From NCBI GenBank assembly GCA_036985855.1, contig BTQL01000056.1, forward strand, positions 1 through 14,864: a stretch of 14,864 nucleotides of DNA. Direction: 5' to 3'. This DNA comes from B3-G11 sp036985855. Lineage in GTDB: Bacteria; Actinomycetota; Acidimicrobiia; Spongiisociales; UBA5794. Positions 6,533-13,832 of the stretch are shown here, in pieces. Numbering within the stretch: the first letter of the stretch is position 1; every line of letters begins with the position of its first letter. The notes under the pieces were generated by a model. That model was not told the DNA's origin, did no database searches, and saw nothing but the letters and a program-made list of their open reading frames with translations. The translations under genes were made by a program, and so were the position numbers.

Positions 6533-8278
6533 TCAGCTCCTGGCGAGGTGTTCGGCTCTCTCAGTGAGTTCGAGCCAGCGGGTTTCTGCAGCATCGACGG
6601 CTTCGAGCGTTGCGGCGAGCTCGGCCGCGAGCTCGCCGGTGCGTTCGTAGTCGCCGGCTGCAATATCGAGGGCGGAGGTGAGTTCCTTCTTGCGACTTTC
6701 GAGTCGCGGGATCGTTCTCGTGAGCAGATCAAGCTCGCGCTTGTCGTTGTAGGTGAGCCTTGTTCGCTTCTGTTTCGGCCTTGAATCACGTGAGGCTGCT
6801 TGCGATTGCGGATGCGGGGTACGTGCGAGTGCTGCTTCGCGGTATGCGGACCAACCGCCCGGATGGTGTCTGACGGAGCCATCGGCTTCGATCGAAAAGA
6901 TGTCATCGCAGACCCGGTCGAGGAAATAGCGGTCGTGACTTGCAACAACCAGTGCGCCATCCCATGCATCGAGGTACTCCTCGAGCACATTGAGCGTATC
7001 GATGTCGAGGTCATTCGTTGGCTCATCCATGAGCAGAAGGTTCGGTGCTTCCATGAGACTGAGCAGTAGTTCGAGACGCCGACGCTCCCCGCCTGAGAGA
7101 TCACCGACCTCGGACTGCTGCTGGTCCCTTGTGAATCGGAACCGTTCGAGCATCTGGGCTCCCGACACTTTGATCCCGCTCTCCAGGCGCACCTCGTCGA
7201 GGTGCTCGCGGACAGCAGCATGAACACGTGTGTTCGCCGGAATGGGCCTCGGTTCCTGACCGTACCAGCCGTAGTGAATTGTTGATCCCGTCGTGACCTT
7301 CCCCTCGTCTGGTTCGATGCGCTCAGCTATCAGAGACAGAAGCGTCGTCTTCCCTGCGCCGTTCGGCCCGACGATGCCGATGCGGGCGTCCGGATGGAGT
7401 TTGTAGTCGACATGGCGCACGATCCACCGGTCGTCATAGTGCTTCCCGACGTTGTGGAGATTCACAACCTTCGACCCGATCCGGCGGGAAGGCAGACCGA
7501 TCGAGAGCTTCTGGTGCGCTGTCCTGCGCTGTTGCGCCATGAGATCGTTCGCCTGCTTCACCCTGTGACGGGACTTCGACGTTCGGGCCTTCGGAGACCG
7601 TCGTAACCACGCGAGTTCTGTCTTGATGCGCTGTTGTTTCTTGTGCTCCGAGCTGGCCTCGCGCTCCTCTCTCGCAGCCGCTGCCTCCAGATACTGCTCA
7701 TAGGTTCCCTGATGAGGGAAGAGCTTCTGATCGTGTACCTCGACAACCTTGTTCGCGACCCGGTCGAGCAGATACCGGTCATGGGTGACCAGGAGAAGCG
7801 CTTCCTTGCGTGCCCGCAGATGATCTTCGAGCCAATCGATGGTTTCGACGTCGAGGTGGTTGGTCGGTTCGTCGAGGATGAGGATATCGCATTCTGCGGC
7901 CAGAGCGAGGGCGAGGGCGAGACGTTTCCGTTGCCCTCCCGACAGCGTCGAGCAAAGCGTGTCATGACTCGTGAGACCGAGTCGGTCGCTGAGAGCGATC
8001 GTTCTTCTCTCGTCACCGAGGACCTCCCCGACTGTCGCGGCATCATCGAAACTCGGATCCTGATCGAGCGCAGCGACCCTGAGGCCTCTCGATCTGACGA
8101 TCGATCCGCTGTCGGGTTCCTCTGTGCCGGCGATGATCGCCAGCAATGTCGACTTGCCCGAGCCGTTCCGCCCGATGACTCCTATGTGCTCGCCTACCGA
8201 GATTCCGAGCGATACATCCGCGAGAACGGCGGTTTCGGGGTAGGTCTTCACGATGTTCTCGAGGCTCAGCAGATGCAT
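6533..8278 (-). CDS. ABC-F family ATPase, Uup-like
   Basis: A 581-residue soluble protein with two ABC ATPase domains and no membrane segment, the ABC-F layout. These proteins act on ribosomes or related nucleic-acid structures rather than in transport. Domain 1: Walker A GRNGSGKST at 36-44, signature LSGGQRKR at 112-119, Walker B ILILDEPTNHLD at 132-143. Domain 2: GPNGAGKTT at 304-312, LSGGERRR at 394-401, LLLMDEPTNDLD at 414-425. The interdomain linker (about 195-265) carries SPKARTSKSRHR, the typical Uup-type linker. About 500-580 form a charged C-terminal extension predicted as coiled coil, also a Uup feature, where it is linked to DNA or RNA binding. Both catalytic glutamates after Walker B are present. 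It lies between the PaaK-type ligase and the hydrolase. An antibiotic-resistance role is less likely given the linker. Confidence 0.92.
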   Translation of the reverse strand: MHLLSLENIVKTYPETAVLADVSLGISVGEHIGVIGRNGSGKSTLLAIIAGTEEPDSGSIVRSRGLRVAALDQDPSFDDAATVGEVLGDERRTIALSDRLGLTSHDTLCSTLSGGQRKRLALALALAAECDILILDEPTNHLDVETIDWLEDHLRARKEALLLVTHDRYLLDRVANKVVEVHDQKLFPHQGTYEQYLEAAAAREEREASSEHKKQQRIKTELAWLRRSPKARTSKSRHRVKQANDLMAQQRRTAHQKLSIGLPSRRIGSKVVNLHNVGKHYDDRWIVRHVDYKLHPDARIGIVGPNGAGKTTLLSLIAERIEPDEGKVTTGSTIHYGWYGQEPRPIPANTRVHAAVREHLDEVRLESGIKVSGAQMLERFRFTRDQQQSEVGDLSGGERRRLELLLSLMEAPNLLLMDEPTNDLDIDTLNVLEEYLDAWDGALVVASHDRYFLDRVCDDIFSIEADGSVRHHPGGWSAYREAALARTPHPQSQAASRDSRPKQKRTRLTYNDKRELDLLTRTIPRLESRKKELTSALDIAAGDYERTGELAAELAATLEAVDAAETRWLELTERAEHLARS

Positions 8279-8323
8279 GTCGGAAGGGTAAGACGCTTGG
8301 GAATTCGTGCGGCAGGGAGATCT

Positions 8324-9604
8324 CTAACCCGAATGGTCGACTACGCGCTGGGCCTTGCCAAGAGACCTCGCAACATCTCCTGGCGATTCCACCCGTACCT
8401 CCATCGTGATACCGATGCAGCCCTTGATGTGTTTGGCGGCAATTGTCGCCAGGTGTTCCGCCATTGCAGGATCAACTGTCTCTCTCGACTCGACGTGGAC
8501 GACGATGCCCTTCGCGTTGCCCTGCTGGATCACTTCGATCTGGTAATGGGGTGCGAGCTCGGGGACTTTGAGCAACTCGACTTCGATCTGACTCGGATAG
8601 ACATTGACCCCTCGGATGATGAGCATGTCATCTGTGCGACCTTTGACCCTCGAGATCCTGCGCATGGTCCTCGCTGTACCAGGCAGCAGGCGGGAAAGGT
8701 CACCTGTGCGGTATCGGATAACGGGCAGCGCCTCTTTCGTGAGTGAGGTGAACACGAGTTCACCCTCCTCGCCGTCCGGCAGGCTCCTGCCGGTGTCCGG
8801 GTCGACGATCTCCGGATAGAAGTGGTCCTCCCACACCGTCAGCCCATCCTTCGTTTCGACGCACTCCTGTGCAACGCCCGGTCCGATCACTTCGGAAAGG
8901 CCGTAGAGGTCAACCGCATCGATTCCGAGACGATCCTCGATCTGGATCCGCATCTCGTCCGACCAGGGTTCGGCGCCCATCATGGCGATCTCGAGTGAGG
9001 ATGCCCTGGGGTCGAGGCCCTGGTTCTCCATCTCGTCGATCAAGCTGAGACAGTAGGAGGGGGTTACGAGGATGATGCGGGGCTCGAGCTCGCGGATGAA
9101 GGTGACTTGTTTCACCGTCTGGCCACCGGACATCGGGATGACCGTGCATCCGAGACGCTCGGCTCCGTAGTGGACGCCCAAGCCTCCTGTGAACAGACCG
9201 TATCCGAAGGCAATGTGGACGATGTCGCCTGGTCTGCCGCCGGCAGCGAAGATGGACCGAGCCATCATGTCCGACCACATGTCTATGTCATTGCGTGTGT
9301 ACCCGACGACGGTCGGTCTTCCTGTCGTACCCGACGAAGCATGCAAGCGGATGACGTCCTGTCGTGGCACGGCGAACATCCCGTAGGGATAGTTGACCCT
9401 GAGGTCCTCCTTGACGAGGAAAGGGAAACGATCGAGGTCATCGAGCGAGGCACAGTCATCCGGCGCTACGCCTGTTGCATCGAATGCTTTTCGGTAGTGC
9501 GGGACGTTGTCGTATGCGTGTCGCAGTGACCACTGAAGCCTCTTGAGCTGGAGTGAACGCAGCTCATCTATGTCCGCCGATTCGATCGGATGGAGACCTG
9601 GCAT
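8324..9604 (-). CDS. Phenylacetate-CoA ligase (PaaK-like, ANL superfamily)
   Basis: A 426-residue adenylate-forming enzyme that activates an aryl or acyl acid with ATP and CoA. Motifs in order: ASSGTTGRPTVVGYT at 89-103 (phosphate loop), VDLYGLSEVIGPG at 231-243 (A5 region), YRTGDLSRL at 298-306 (A7), GRTDDMLIIRGVNVYPSQIE at 322-341 (A8 hinge), and SLGKAQRV at 414-421 with the likely catalytic K417. The size and N-terminal pattern (LRSLQLKRLQWSLRHAYDNVPHYRK) match PaaK. No other phenylacetate-catabolism gene (paaABCDE, paaG, paaZ) is in the window, so the actual acid may be different. It starts 32 bases after the ZnF-UBP gene and ends 45 bases before the ABC-F gene. No Shine-Dalgarno is evident at the ATG. 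Confidence 0.9.
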   Translation of the reverse strand: MPGLHPIESADIDELRSLQLKRLQWSLRHAYDNVPHYRKAFDATGVAPDDCASLDDLDRFPFLVKEDLRVNYPYGMFAVPRQDVIRLHASSGTTGRPTVVGYTRNDIDMWSDMMARSIFAAGGRPGDIVHIAFGYGLFTGGLGVHYGAERLGCTVIPMSGGQTVKQVTFIRELEPRIILVTPSYCLSLIDEMENQGLDPRASSLEIAMMGAEPWSDEMRIQIEDRLGIDAVDLYGLSEVIGPGVAQECVETKDGLTVWEDHFYPEIVDPDTGRSLPDGEEGELVFTSLTKEALPVIRYRTGDLSRLLPGTARTMRRISRVKGRTDDMLIIRGVNVYPSQIEVELLKVPELAPHYQIEVIQQGNAKGIVVHVESRETVDPAMAEHLATIAAKHIKGCIGITMEVRVESPGDVARSLGKAQRVVDHSG

Positions 9605-9636
9605 TTGCCAATCGTAATCGACACCGGTCTCGAGAA

Positions 9637-9906
9637 TCAGCCCTCGGTGCTCACCATCTCGTCATCCGGATAGCAGTACGCCCAGTACTCGTCCGGTTCC
9701 TTTGACCTGACCACACCATGACCATGTTCGTTCCAGTGCTTGCGGGCATGTTTGTTCTTCGACGAGTCGCAGCATCCCGTGTGGCCACATGCCACGCAAT
9801 AGCGCAGGTGCACCCAGGTGTCACCCATCGAAAGGCATTGCTCGCAACCGCCTTCTGGCATCGGAACGAGTGGGATGTTCTCGAGGTGTGGGCATGGTGC
9901 TGGCAT
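9637..9906 (-). CDS. Small ZnF-UBP (ubiquitin-type zinc finger) protein
   Basis: An 89-residue protein consisting almost entirely of a UBP-type zinc finger. Candidate zinc ligands are C5 and H7, C21 and C24, C37 and C40, C45 or C46, and H53, H57, H61 and H63. This follows the Cys/His order of the family. The C-terminal YWAYCYPDDEMV (74-85) resembles the conserved end of the eukaryotic domain, which binds the free GG end of ubiquitin. Bacterial members are common in actinobacteria and have no established role I know of. The ATG at 9906 is preceded by GGAG at a good distance, the clearest ribosome site inside the minus-strand run. It lies 20 bases after the cNMP-type kinase, which suggests it works with that kinase and the flavoprotein. 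Confidence 0.9.
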   Translation of the reverse strand: MPAPCPHLENIPLVPMPEGGCEQCLSMGDTWVHLRYCVACGHTGCCDSSKNKHARKHWNEHGHGVVRSKEPDEYWAYCYPDDEMVSTEG

Positions 9907-9926
9907 TGGTTCTCCGTTCGGATCTT

Positions 9927-11276
9927 TCAGCTGGTCGGTTGGGAAATCGGCAGGGTCACGGTGAATGTGGTCGCATCAGCGTCCGATGAAACGGTCAGCG
10001 AACCCCGGTGTTGGGTGACGACGATGCTGTACGCGGTGTCGAGTCCGAGTCCGGTGCCCTTGCCCGGTTCCTTCGTCGTGTAGAACGCCTCGAATATCCG
10101 ATCGATCACTTCGTCCGGGATGGCCGGACCGTTGTTCTCGACTTCGACGACGATGCTGCCATCCTCGACAAAGGCGCGAATAGTTATGACGCCCTTGGTG
10201 ATGTCGGCTTCGTCAATGGCGTCTGCGGCGTTGTCGATGAGGTTCGTCCAGACCTGATTGAGTTGGCTTCCATATGCAACGATCTTCGGAAGATCCGCGG
10301 CGAAGTCTGTGGTGATGGTGATGTTGGTGGTCTTCGAGCGGAGAATCAGGAGGGTGTCCTCGATGCCCTTGATGACGTCCACCTGCTGGACGGGGGCTTG
10401 GTCAAGGAACGAGTATGACTTGAGGGCACCTACCAGCTGTGACAGCCTTCTGGAACCTTCCGAGATCTCTCCCAGCAGTGACGCAATACTCGCTGAATTC
10501 GCGACGAACGAGATGACGTCCTCAACATTGTCACCGTGCAAGCCGCTGAGGTCTTCCGCGACGAACCCAGAAGCGGCAAGCCCGGACGCCATCTGCCACG
10601 GCTCTTCGAAACCGAGCCTCGTCAGCGCCTGGGCGATCGACTCCTCCCTGTCGGCCTGCTGCATCGCTGATAGAGATTCTCCGCCACGAGATGGCAGAGG
10701 CAGCGCTGTATCGGGTGGCAGCCGTCTCGCGAGATCGACTAGTTTCTCGAGGCCGTCGGCGAGGCCCTCGGAACCGCTCGTCACCGCTGCGGCTGGATTG
10801 TTCATCTCGTGAGCTAGCCCTGCAGTGAGGACACCGATCTGTGCCATGCGCTCTGACTGTCTCACCCTGGATTCCTGCTCACGCCATCTGGTGATGAACA
10901 CCGAGAAGAGGGCACGGTTCGCCTGCACACTTGTTGTAAGAACGTCATCGAGGCATGCGCGCGGGATAGCGATGAGCCGAACCGGGGTGATCGCTCGTGC
11001 GCCTGCGTTGCGCGGCTCGCCTGTGAGTAGCGCCATTTCTCCGACGACGTCGCCGGGTCCGGAGATCGCGATCCGCACCTTCCGCCCGGCAGACTCCTTG
11101 AGGATCTCGATCTCACCCTCGGCGACGACATAGGCGTTATCCGGTTCGTCACCTTCGCCGAACAGCGGTTCGCCCTTTTCCAGGTTGACCTCGGTGATGC
11201 CGTTGCTCAGGCGGGCAAGGTCATCCGAAGGCAGCTCCGCGAAGAGTGGGACGGTACCAAGATCGAACGTCGTCAC
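9927..11276 (-). CDS. Cytoplasmic histidine kinase with cyclic-nucleotide-binding-type domain
   Basis: A 449-residue protein with no membrane segment. Residues about 8-125 form a CRP-like cNMP-binding domain. Its phosphate-binding cassette reads GEMALLTGEPRNAGARA (79-95), keeping the E80 and R89 pair used for cyclic nucleotides. A kinase core follows: H-box GLAHEMNNPAAA with H156, then an unusually long stretch of about 110 residues (161-270), then the second dimerisation helix (about 268-292). The ATPase domain has N349 in TNLIDNAADAI, a G1 box reading ENNGPAIP (Asn at the usual Asp) and the G2 box GKGTGLGLDTA at 405-415. The GTG start overlaps the flavoprotein stop by 4 nt (GTGA), so the two are probably co-translated. 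The most economical partner for H156 is D62 of that flavoprotein. The ligand is not proven. Confidence 0.92.
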   Translation of the reverse strand: MTTFDLGTVPLFAELPSDDLARLSNGITEVNLEKGEPLFGEGDEPDNAYVVAEGEIEILKESAGRKVRIAISGPGDVVGEMALLTGEPRNAGARAITPVRLIAIPRACLDDVLTTSVQANRALFSVFITRWREQESRVRQSERMAQIGVLTAGLAHEMNNPAAAVTSGSEGLADGLEKLVDLARRLPPDTALPLPSRGGESLSAMQQADREESIAQALTRLGFEEPWQMASGLAASGFVAEDLSGLHGDNVEDVISFVANSASIASLLGEISEGSRRLSQLVGALKSYSFLDQAPVQQVDVIKGIEDTLLILRSKTTNITITTDFAADLPKIVAYGSQLNQVWTNLIDNAADAIDEADITKGVITIRAFVEDGSIVVEVENNGPAIPDEVIDRIFEAFYTTKEPGKGTGLGLDTAYSIVVTQHRGSLTVSSDADATTFTVTLPISQPTS

Positions 11277-12925
11277 ACAGTGTCCAGATATCGGTGCACA
11301 AAGCTCACGGCGATCGAACCCTCGCCGACGGCACTTGCGACTCTGCGAACGGCGCCCTCGCGAACGTCTCCCGCTGCGAACACACCTGGAACCGAAGTCT
11401 CGAGAGGGAGAGGGTCACGATCGAGCGGCCAGGCATCCGTGAAGGCTTGCACGTCGGTTCCCGTGTAGATGAATCCCTTGCTGTTCTTCTCAACGGCGCC
11501 TTCGAGGAAGTCGGAGTGCGGGACGGCGCCCACGAAGATGAACAGGGCGGATGCGTCGCGCGTCTCCTGGTCGCCTGAGTCGAGATTCTCCAGACGGATG
11601 CTCCCAACGCGGTCCGTACCGGTTACCTCGGCCACGGAGGTCGACGTCAGGACTTCGATGTTGTCGATCGCTCCGATCTGATCCACCAGGTATGCGGACA
11701 TCTTGTCACCGAGGTTGCCGGCGCGGACGATCATCGTCACCTTAGAGCTGGTCTTCGAGAACATCACGGCCGCTTGCCCTGCCGAGTTGGCCCCACCGAT
11801 CACGAACACATGCTGGTCCTTGTACGTTGAAGCTTCGGTTGCTGCCGCCCCGTAGTAGATGCCGGCACCCTCGAACTGCTGGTATCCGGGAACGTTGAGA
11901 CGCCGGACCGCCATCCCAGATGCGATGATGAGCGCCCTGCAGGTGAGCTCAGATCCGTCGACGAGATGTACCTTCTTGAGGGGCCCGGATACCTCGACCC
12001 TGTCGACCTCTGCAGCCGTTATGAGTTCAGCGCCGAGTCTGGTTGCCTGGGCGATCGCCCTTCGCGCAAGATCAGCGCCGCTCAACCCTTTGGGGAATCC
12101 GAGATAGTTCTCGATGCGATTGCTGGTCCCTGCCTGGCCTCCCGGCGCTTCGCGCTCGATCATCACGGTGGACAAACCTTCGGAGGCTCCGTACACCGAG
12201 GCAGCAAGGCCCGCAGGTCCACCGCCGACGACGATGAGGTCATAGAAGGGAGATTCCGGCGCGGTGTGGATTCCAACGGCCTCAGCGAGGGCGGTCTTGT
12301 CCGGGTTGATGAAGACGGTGTTGTCCTGAAGGAGCACGATGGGAAGCTCGGTACTGTCGTCGGCGGCTTCCGCCGCTGTCTCTGCGCCCTCTTCATCCCT
12401 GTCGATATCGATGAAAAGGTACGGCACCTCGTTGCGGGCAAGGAACGCCTTGATCTCGTACGTTGTCGGTGACCAGGTCGTTCCGAACACGCGGGCACCC
12501 TCGAATGGCTTCTGTGCGTTCGCCTGCCAGTCGTCGAGTGCGTCATCGAGAATCGGATAGAGCTTCTCGTCCGGTGGAGTCCACGGCTTCATGAGGTACT
12601 GATCGAGGCCGACTTCGTTGATGGCCTGTATCGCAGCTTCGGTGTCTGCGTAGGCGGTGAGCAGAAGGCGTTTTGCTTCGGGGAAGGTCCTTTGTGCTTC
12701 CAGGAGGAACTCGGTGCCCGACATGGTCGGCATACGTTGGTCCACGAGGAACGATGCGATCGTGCGACCCCGTTCCGAGATCTCGTGTACGGCGTCAAGC
12801 GCCTCGGTTCCCGAACCGGCCGAAATGATCTGGTAGTCCTCGGCGTACCTCGTTCTGAGGTCTCTCGTGACCGCAGCCAGTACCTGCGGATCGTCATCAA
12901 CGGCGAGAATCACCGGCCTGCTCAT
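11273..12925 (-). CDS. Fused response regulator / glutaredoxin-like / thioredoxin-reductase-like flavoprotein
   Basis: A 550-residue three-part protein. Residues 5-130 are a receiver with D10-D12, phospho-acceptor D62 in LVDQRMPTMSG, T90 and K113. Residues about 143-222 look like a thioredoxin/glutaredoxin fold (RVFGTTWSPTTYEIKAFL, then LPIVLL), but the CxxC site reads SPTT. Residues 227-548 match thioredoxin reductase: FAD loop VVGGGPAGLAA at 232-242, NADPH loop VIGGANSAGQAA at 375-386, and the second FAD motif GVFAAGDVREG at 514-524. Where thioredoxin reductases carry CATC this has GAAATE (359-364). The only cysteine is C329. So FAD and NAD(P)H binding are expected, but not dithiol transfer to thioredoxin. 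The ATG is preceded by AGGAAGG. It heads an eight-gene run and overlaps the kinase gene. Databases commonly label such proteins as thioredoxin reductase; that activity is doubtful here. Confidence 0.93.
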   Translation of the reverse strand: MSRPVILAVDDDPQVLAAVTRDLRTRYAEDYQIISAGSGTEALDAVHEISERGRTIASFLVDQRMPTMSGTEFLLEAQRTFPEAKRLLLTAYADTEAAIQAINEVGLDQYLMKPWTPPDEKLYPILDDALDDWQANAQKPFEGARVFGTTWSPTTYEIKAFLARNEVPYLFIDIDRDEEGAETAAEAADDSTELPIVLLQDNTVFINPDKTALAEAVGIHTAPESPFYDLIVVGGGPAGLAASVYGASEGLSTVMIEREAPGGQAGTSNRIENYLGFPKGLSGADLARRAIAQATRLGAELITAAEVDRVEVSGPLKKVHLVDGSELTCRALIIASGMAVRRLNVPGYQQFEGAGIYYGAAATEASTYKDQHVFVIGGANSAGQAAVMFSKTSSKVTMIVRAGNLGDKMSAYLVDQIGAIDNIEVLTSTSVAEVTGTDRVGSIRLENLDSGDQETRDASALFIFVGAVPHSDFLEGAVEKNSKGFIYTGTDVQAFTDAWPLDRDPLPLETSVPGVFAAGDVREGAVRRVASAVGEGSIAVSFVHRYLDTV

Positions 12926-12962
12926 CGTTGCTGCCTTCCTGTGCTGCCGATCACAAGCGGCG

Positions 12963-12968
12963 AGCCTA
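12963..12968 (-). promoter_or_regulatory. -10-like TAGGCT for the flavoprotein/kinase operon
   Basis: Read on the minus strand, TAGGCT matches the TAGRNT -10 form common in actinobacteria. It would start a transcript near 12956, leaving a leader of about 30 bases that contains AGGAAGG ahead of the ATG. No good -35 is visible, so this is a moderate-confidence promoter. Confidence 0.4.
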
Positions 12969-12986
12969 ATGAGAGTATTCGTCGCT

Positions 12987-13017
12987 CGTGACGGCGGTGT
13001 TCGGTAGGCTCGTCACG
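12987..13017. promoter_or_regulatory. Inverted repeat CGTGACG-N17-CGTCACG in the divergent promoter region
   Basis: CGTGACG at 12987-12993 and its exact reverse complement CGTCACG at 13011-13017 flank the plus-strand -10 box at 13005-13010. The placement around the core promoter of the MBL gene suits a repressor site. The 17-base spacer is longer than CRP-type sites, so it is not an obvious CRP box. The regulator is unknown. Confidence 0.3.
13005..13010 (+). promoter_or_regulatory. -10-like TAGGCT for the MBL/LtrA operon
   Basis: The same TAGGCT hexamer found for the divergent flavoprotein gene appears here on the plus strand. A start near 13017 would leave about 20 bases of leader containing GAAGGTGG (13027-13034) before the ATG at 13038. 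No clear -35 is seen. Confidence 0.4.
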
Positions 13018-13037
13018 CTGTCAATCGAAGGTGGCCA

Positions 13038-13832
13038 ATGCCTGAGGCTCACATCACGGTTCTTGGTGGTCGCGGCTCGATCCCGGTGTCGGGATCTCGA
13101 TTCGCTCGTTATGGAGGGAACACCACCTGTTTTGCCCTCGTCGTGGACAGTGTCACGGTCGCATTCATCGACGCAGGTACCGGGATCATCGACGCTGCAG
13201 CGCACGGGCTAACGCTTGCGCCATCTGTCGGAGTGTTCCTTACGCATTATCACTGGGATCACACGCAGGGCCTCTCGATGATGGAAGAGATGTGGAGTGG
13301 GGCGCGTGATATCTGCGTGTGGGGACCAGATGATCCTGAAACGATCCTCGATCGAGCCATCTCTCCTCCTCTCTTCCCTGTTTCGATCAAGGATGTGCCA
13401 TCGATCAGTTTCGCGCAAGCGCACGGGCCCATCGAGATCGAGGGACTGACCATCACCCCGTTTGCGATCCACCATCCCCAGGGTGCTTCGGGATACAGAG
13501 TCGCCGGACCGGAGAGGAGTGTTGCGATCGTCACGGATCATGAAGCAGGTACCGAACTCGATTCAAAGGTTCTTGTTGCTATCTCGGGTGTGGATGTTCT
13601 GATCCACGACGCGCAATACCTTCCTGAGGAGCTCGCAGCCCATGAGGGATGGGGGCACTCGACACACGAACAAGCCACGACGGCAGCCCGCGCGGCGGGC
13701 GTGACTGAGCTGATTCTCACGAGTCACGACCCTCGTCGAACCGATACGGCGATCGATGAGATGGTCGAAACTGCCAGGAAGGCGTTTCCGAACACCGATG
13801 CAGCTCGACCGGGCATGAAGATTCCGCTGTGA
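13038..13832 (+). CDS. MBL-fold metallo-hydrolase (Lactamase_B_2-like)
   Basis: A 264-residue metallo-beta-lactamase-fold enzyme. The metal motif is LTHYHWDHTQG at 68-78 (H70, H72, D74, H75). Further likely ligands are H146 in IHHPQGASGYRV, D167 in VTDHE, D191 in LIHDAQY and H230 in LTSHDP. The N-terminal GGRGSIPVSG and FARYGGNTTC pattern is typical of the RNase Z/PhnP/PqqB-like branch, where phosphodiester hydrolysis is common. A cyclic-nucleotide phosphodiesterase role is possible but unproven. GAAGG lies six bases before the ATG. The gene diverges from the flavoprotein/cNMP-kinase operon across 112 bases. Its stop overlaps the LtrA GTG start by 4 nt. Confidence 0.9.
   Translation: MPEAHITVLGGRGSIPVSGSRFARYGGNTTCFALVVDSVTVAFIDAGTGIIDAAAHGLTLAPSVGVFLTHYHWDHTQGLSMMEEMWSGARDICVWGPDDPETILDRAISPPLFPVSIKDVPSISFAQAHGPIEIEGLTITPFAIHHPQGASGYRVAGPERSVAIVTDHEAGTELDSKVLVAISGVDVLIHDAQYLPEELAAHEGWGHSTHEQATTAARAAGVTELILTSHDPRRTDTAIDEMVETARKAFPNTDAARPGMKIPL

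Noticed and set aside
6533..8278. Antibiotic-resistance ABC-F protein
   Set aside because: The SPKARTSKSRHR linker and charged C-terminal extension fit the Uup housekeeping type better than ribosome-protection resistance proteins.
7634..8746. 370-residue plus-strand open frame spanning the ABC-F start and PaaK end
   Set aside because: It lies antisense to two genes with complete, well-matched domains, and its translation shows no recognisable motif. Long antisense frames are expected in GC-rich DNA.
12987..13017. CRP/FNR-type operator
   Set aside because: The half-sites CGTGACG/CGTCACG resemble TGTGA/TCACA, but a 17-base spacer is far from the usual 6, so it is listed only as a general inverted repeat.
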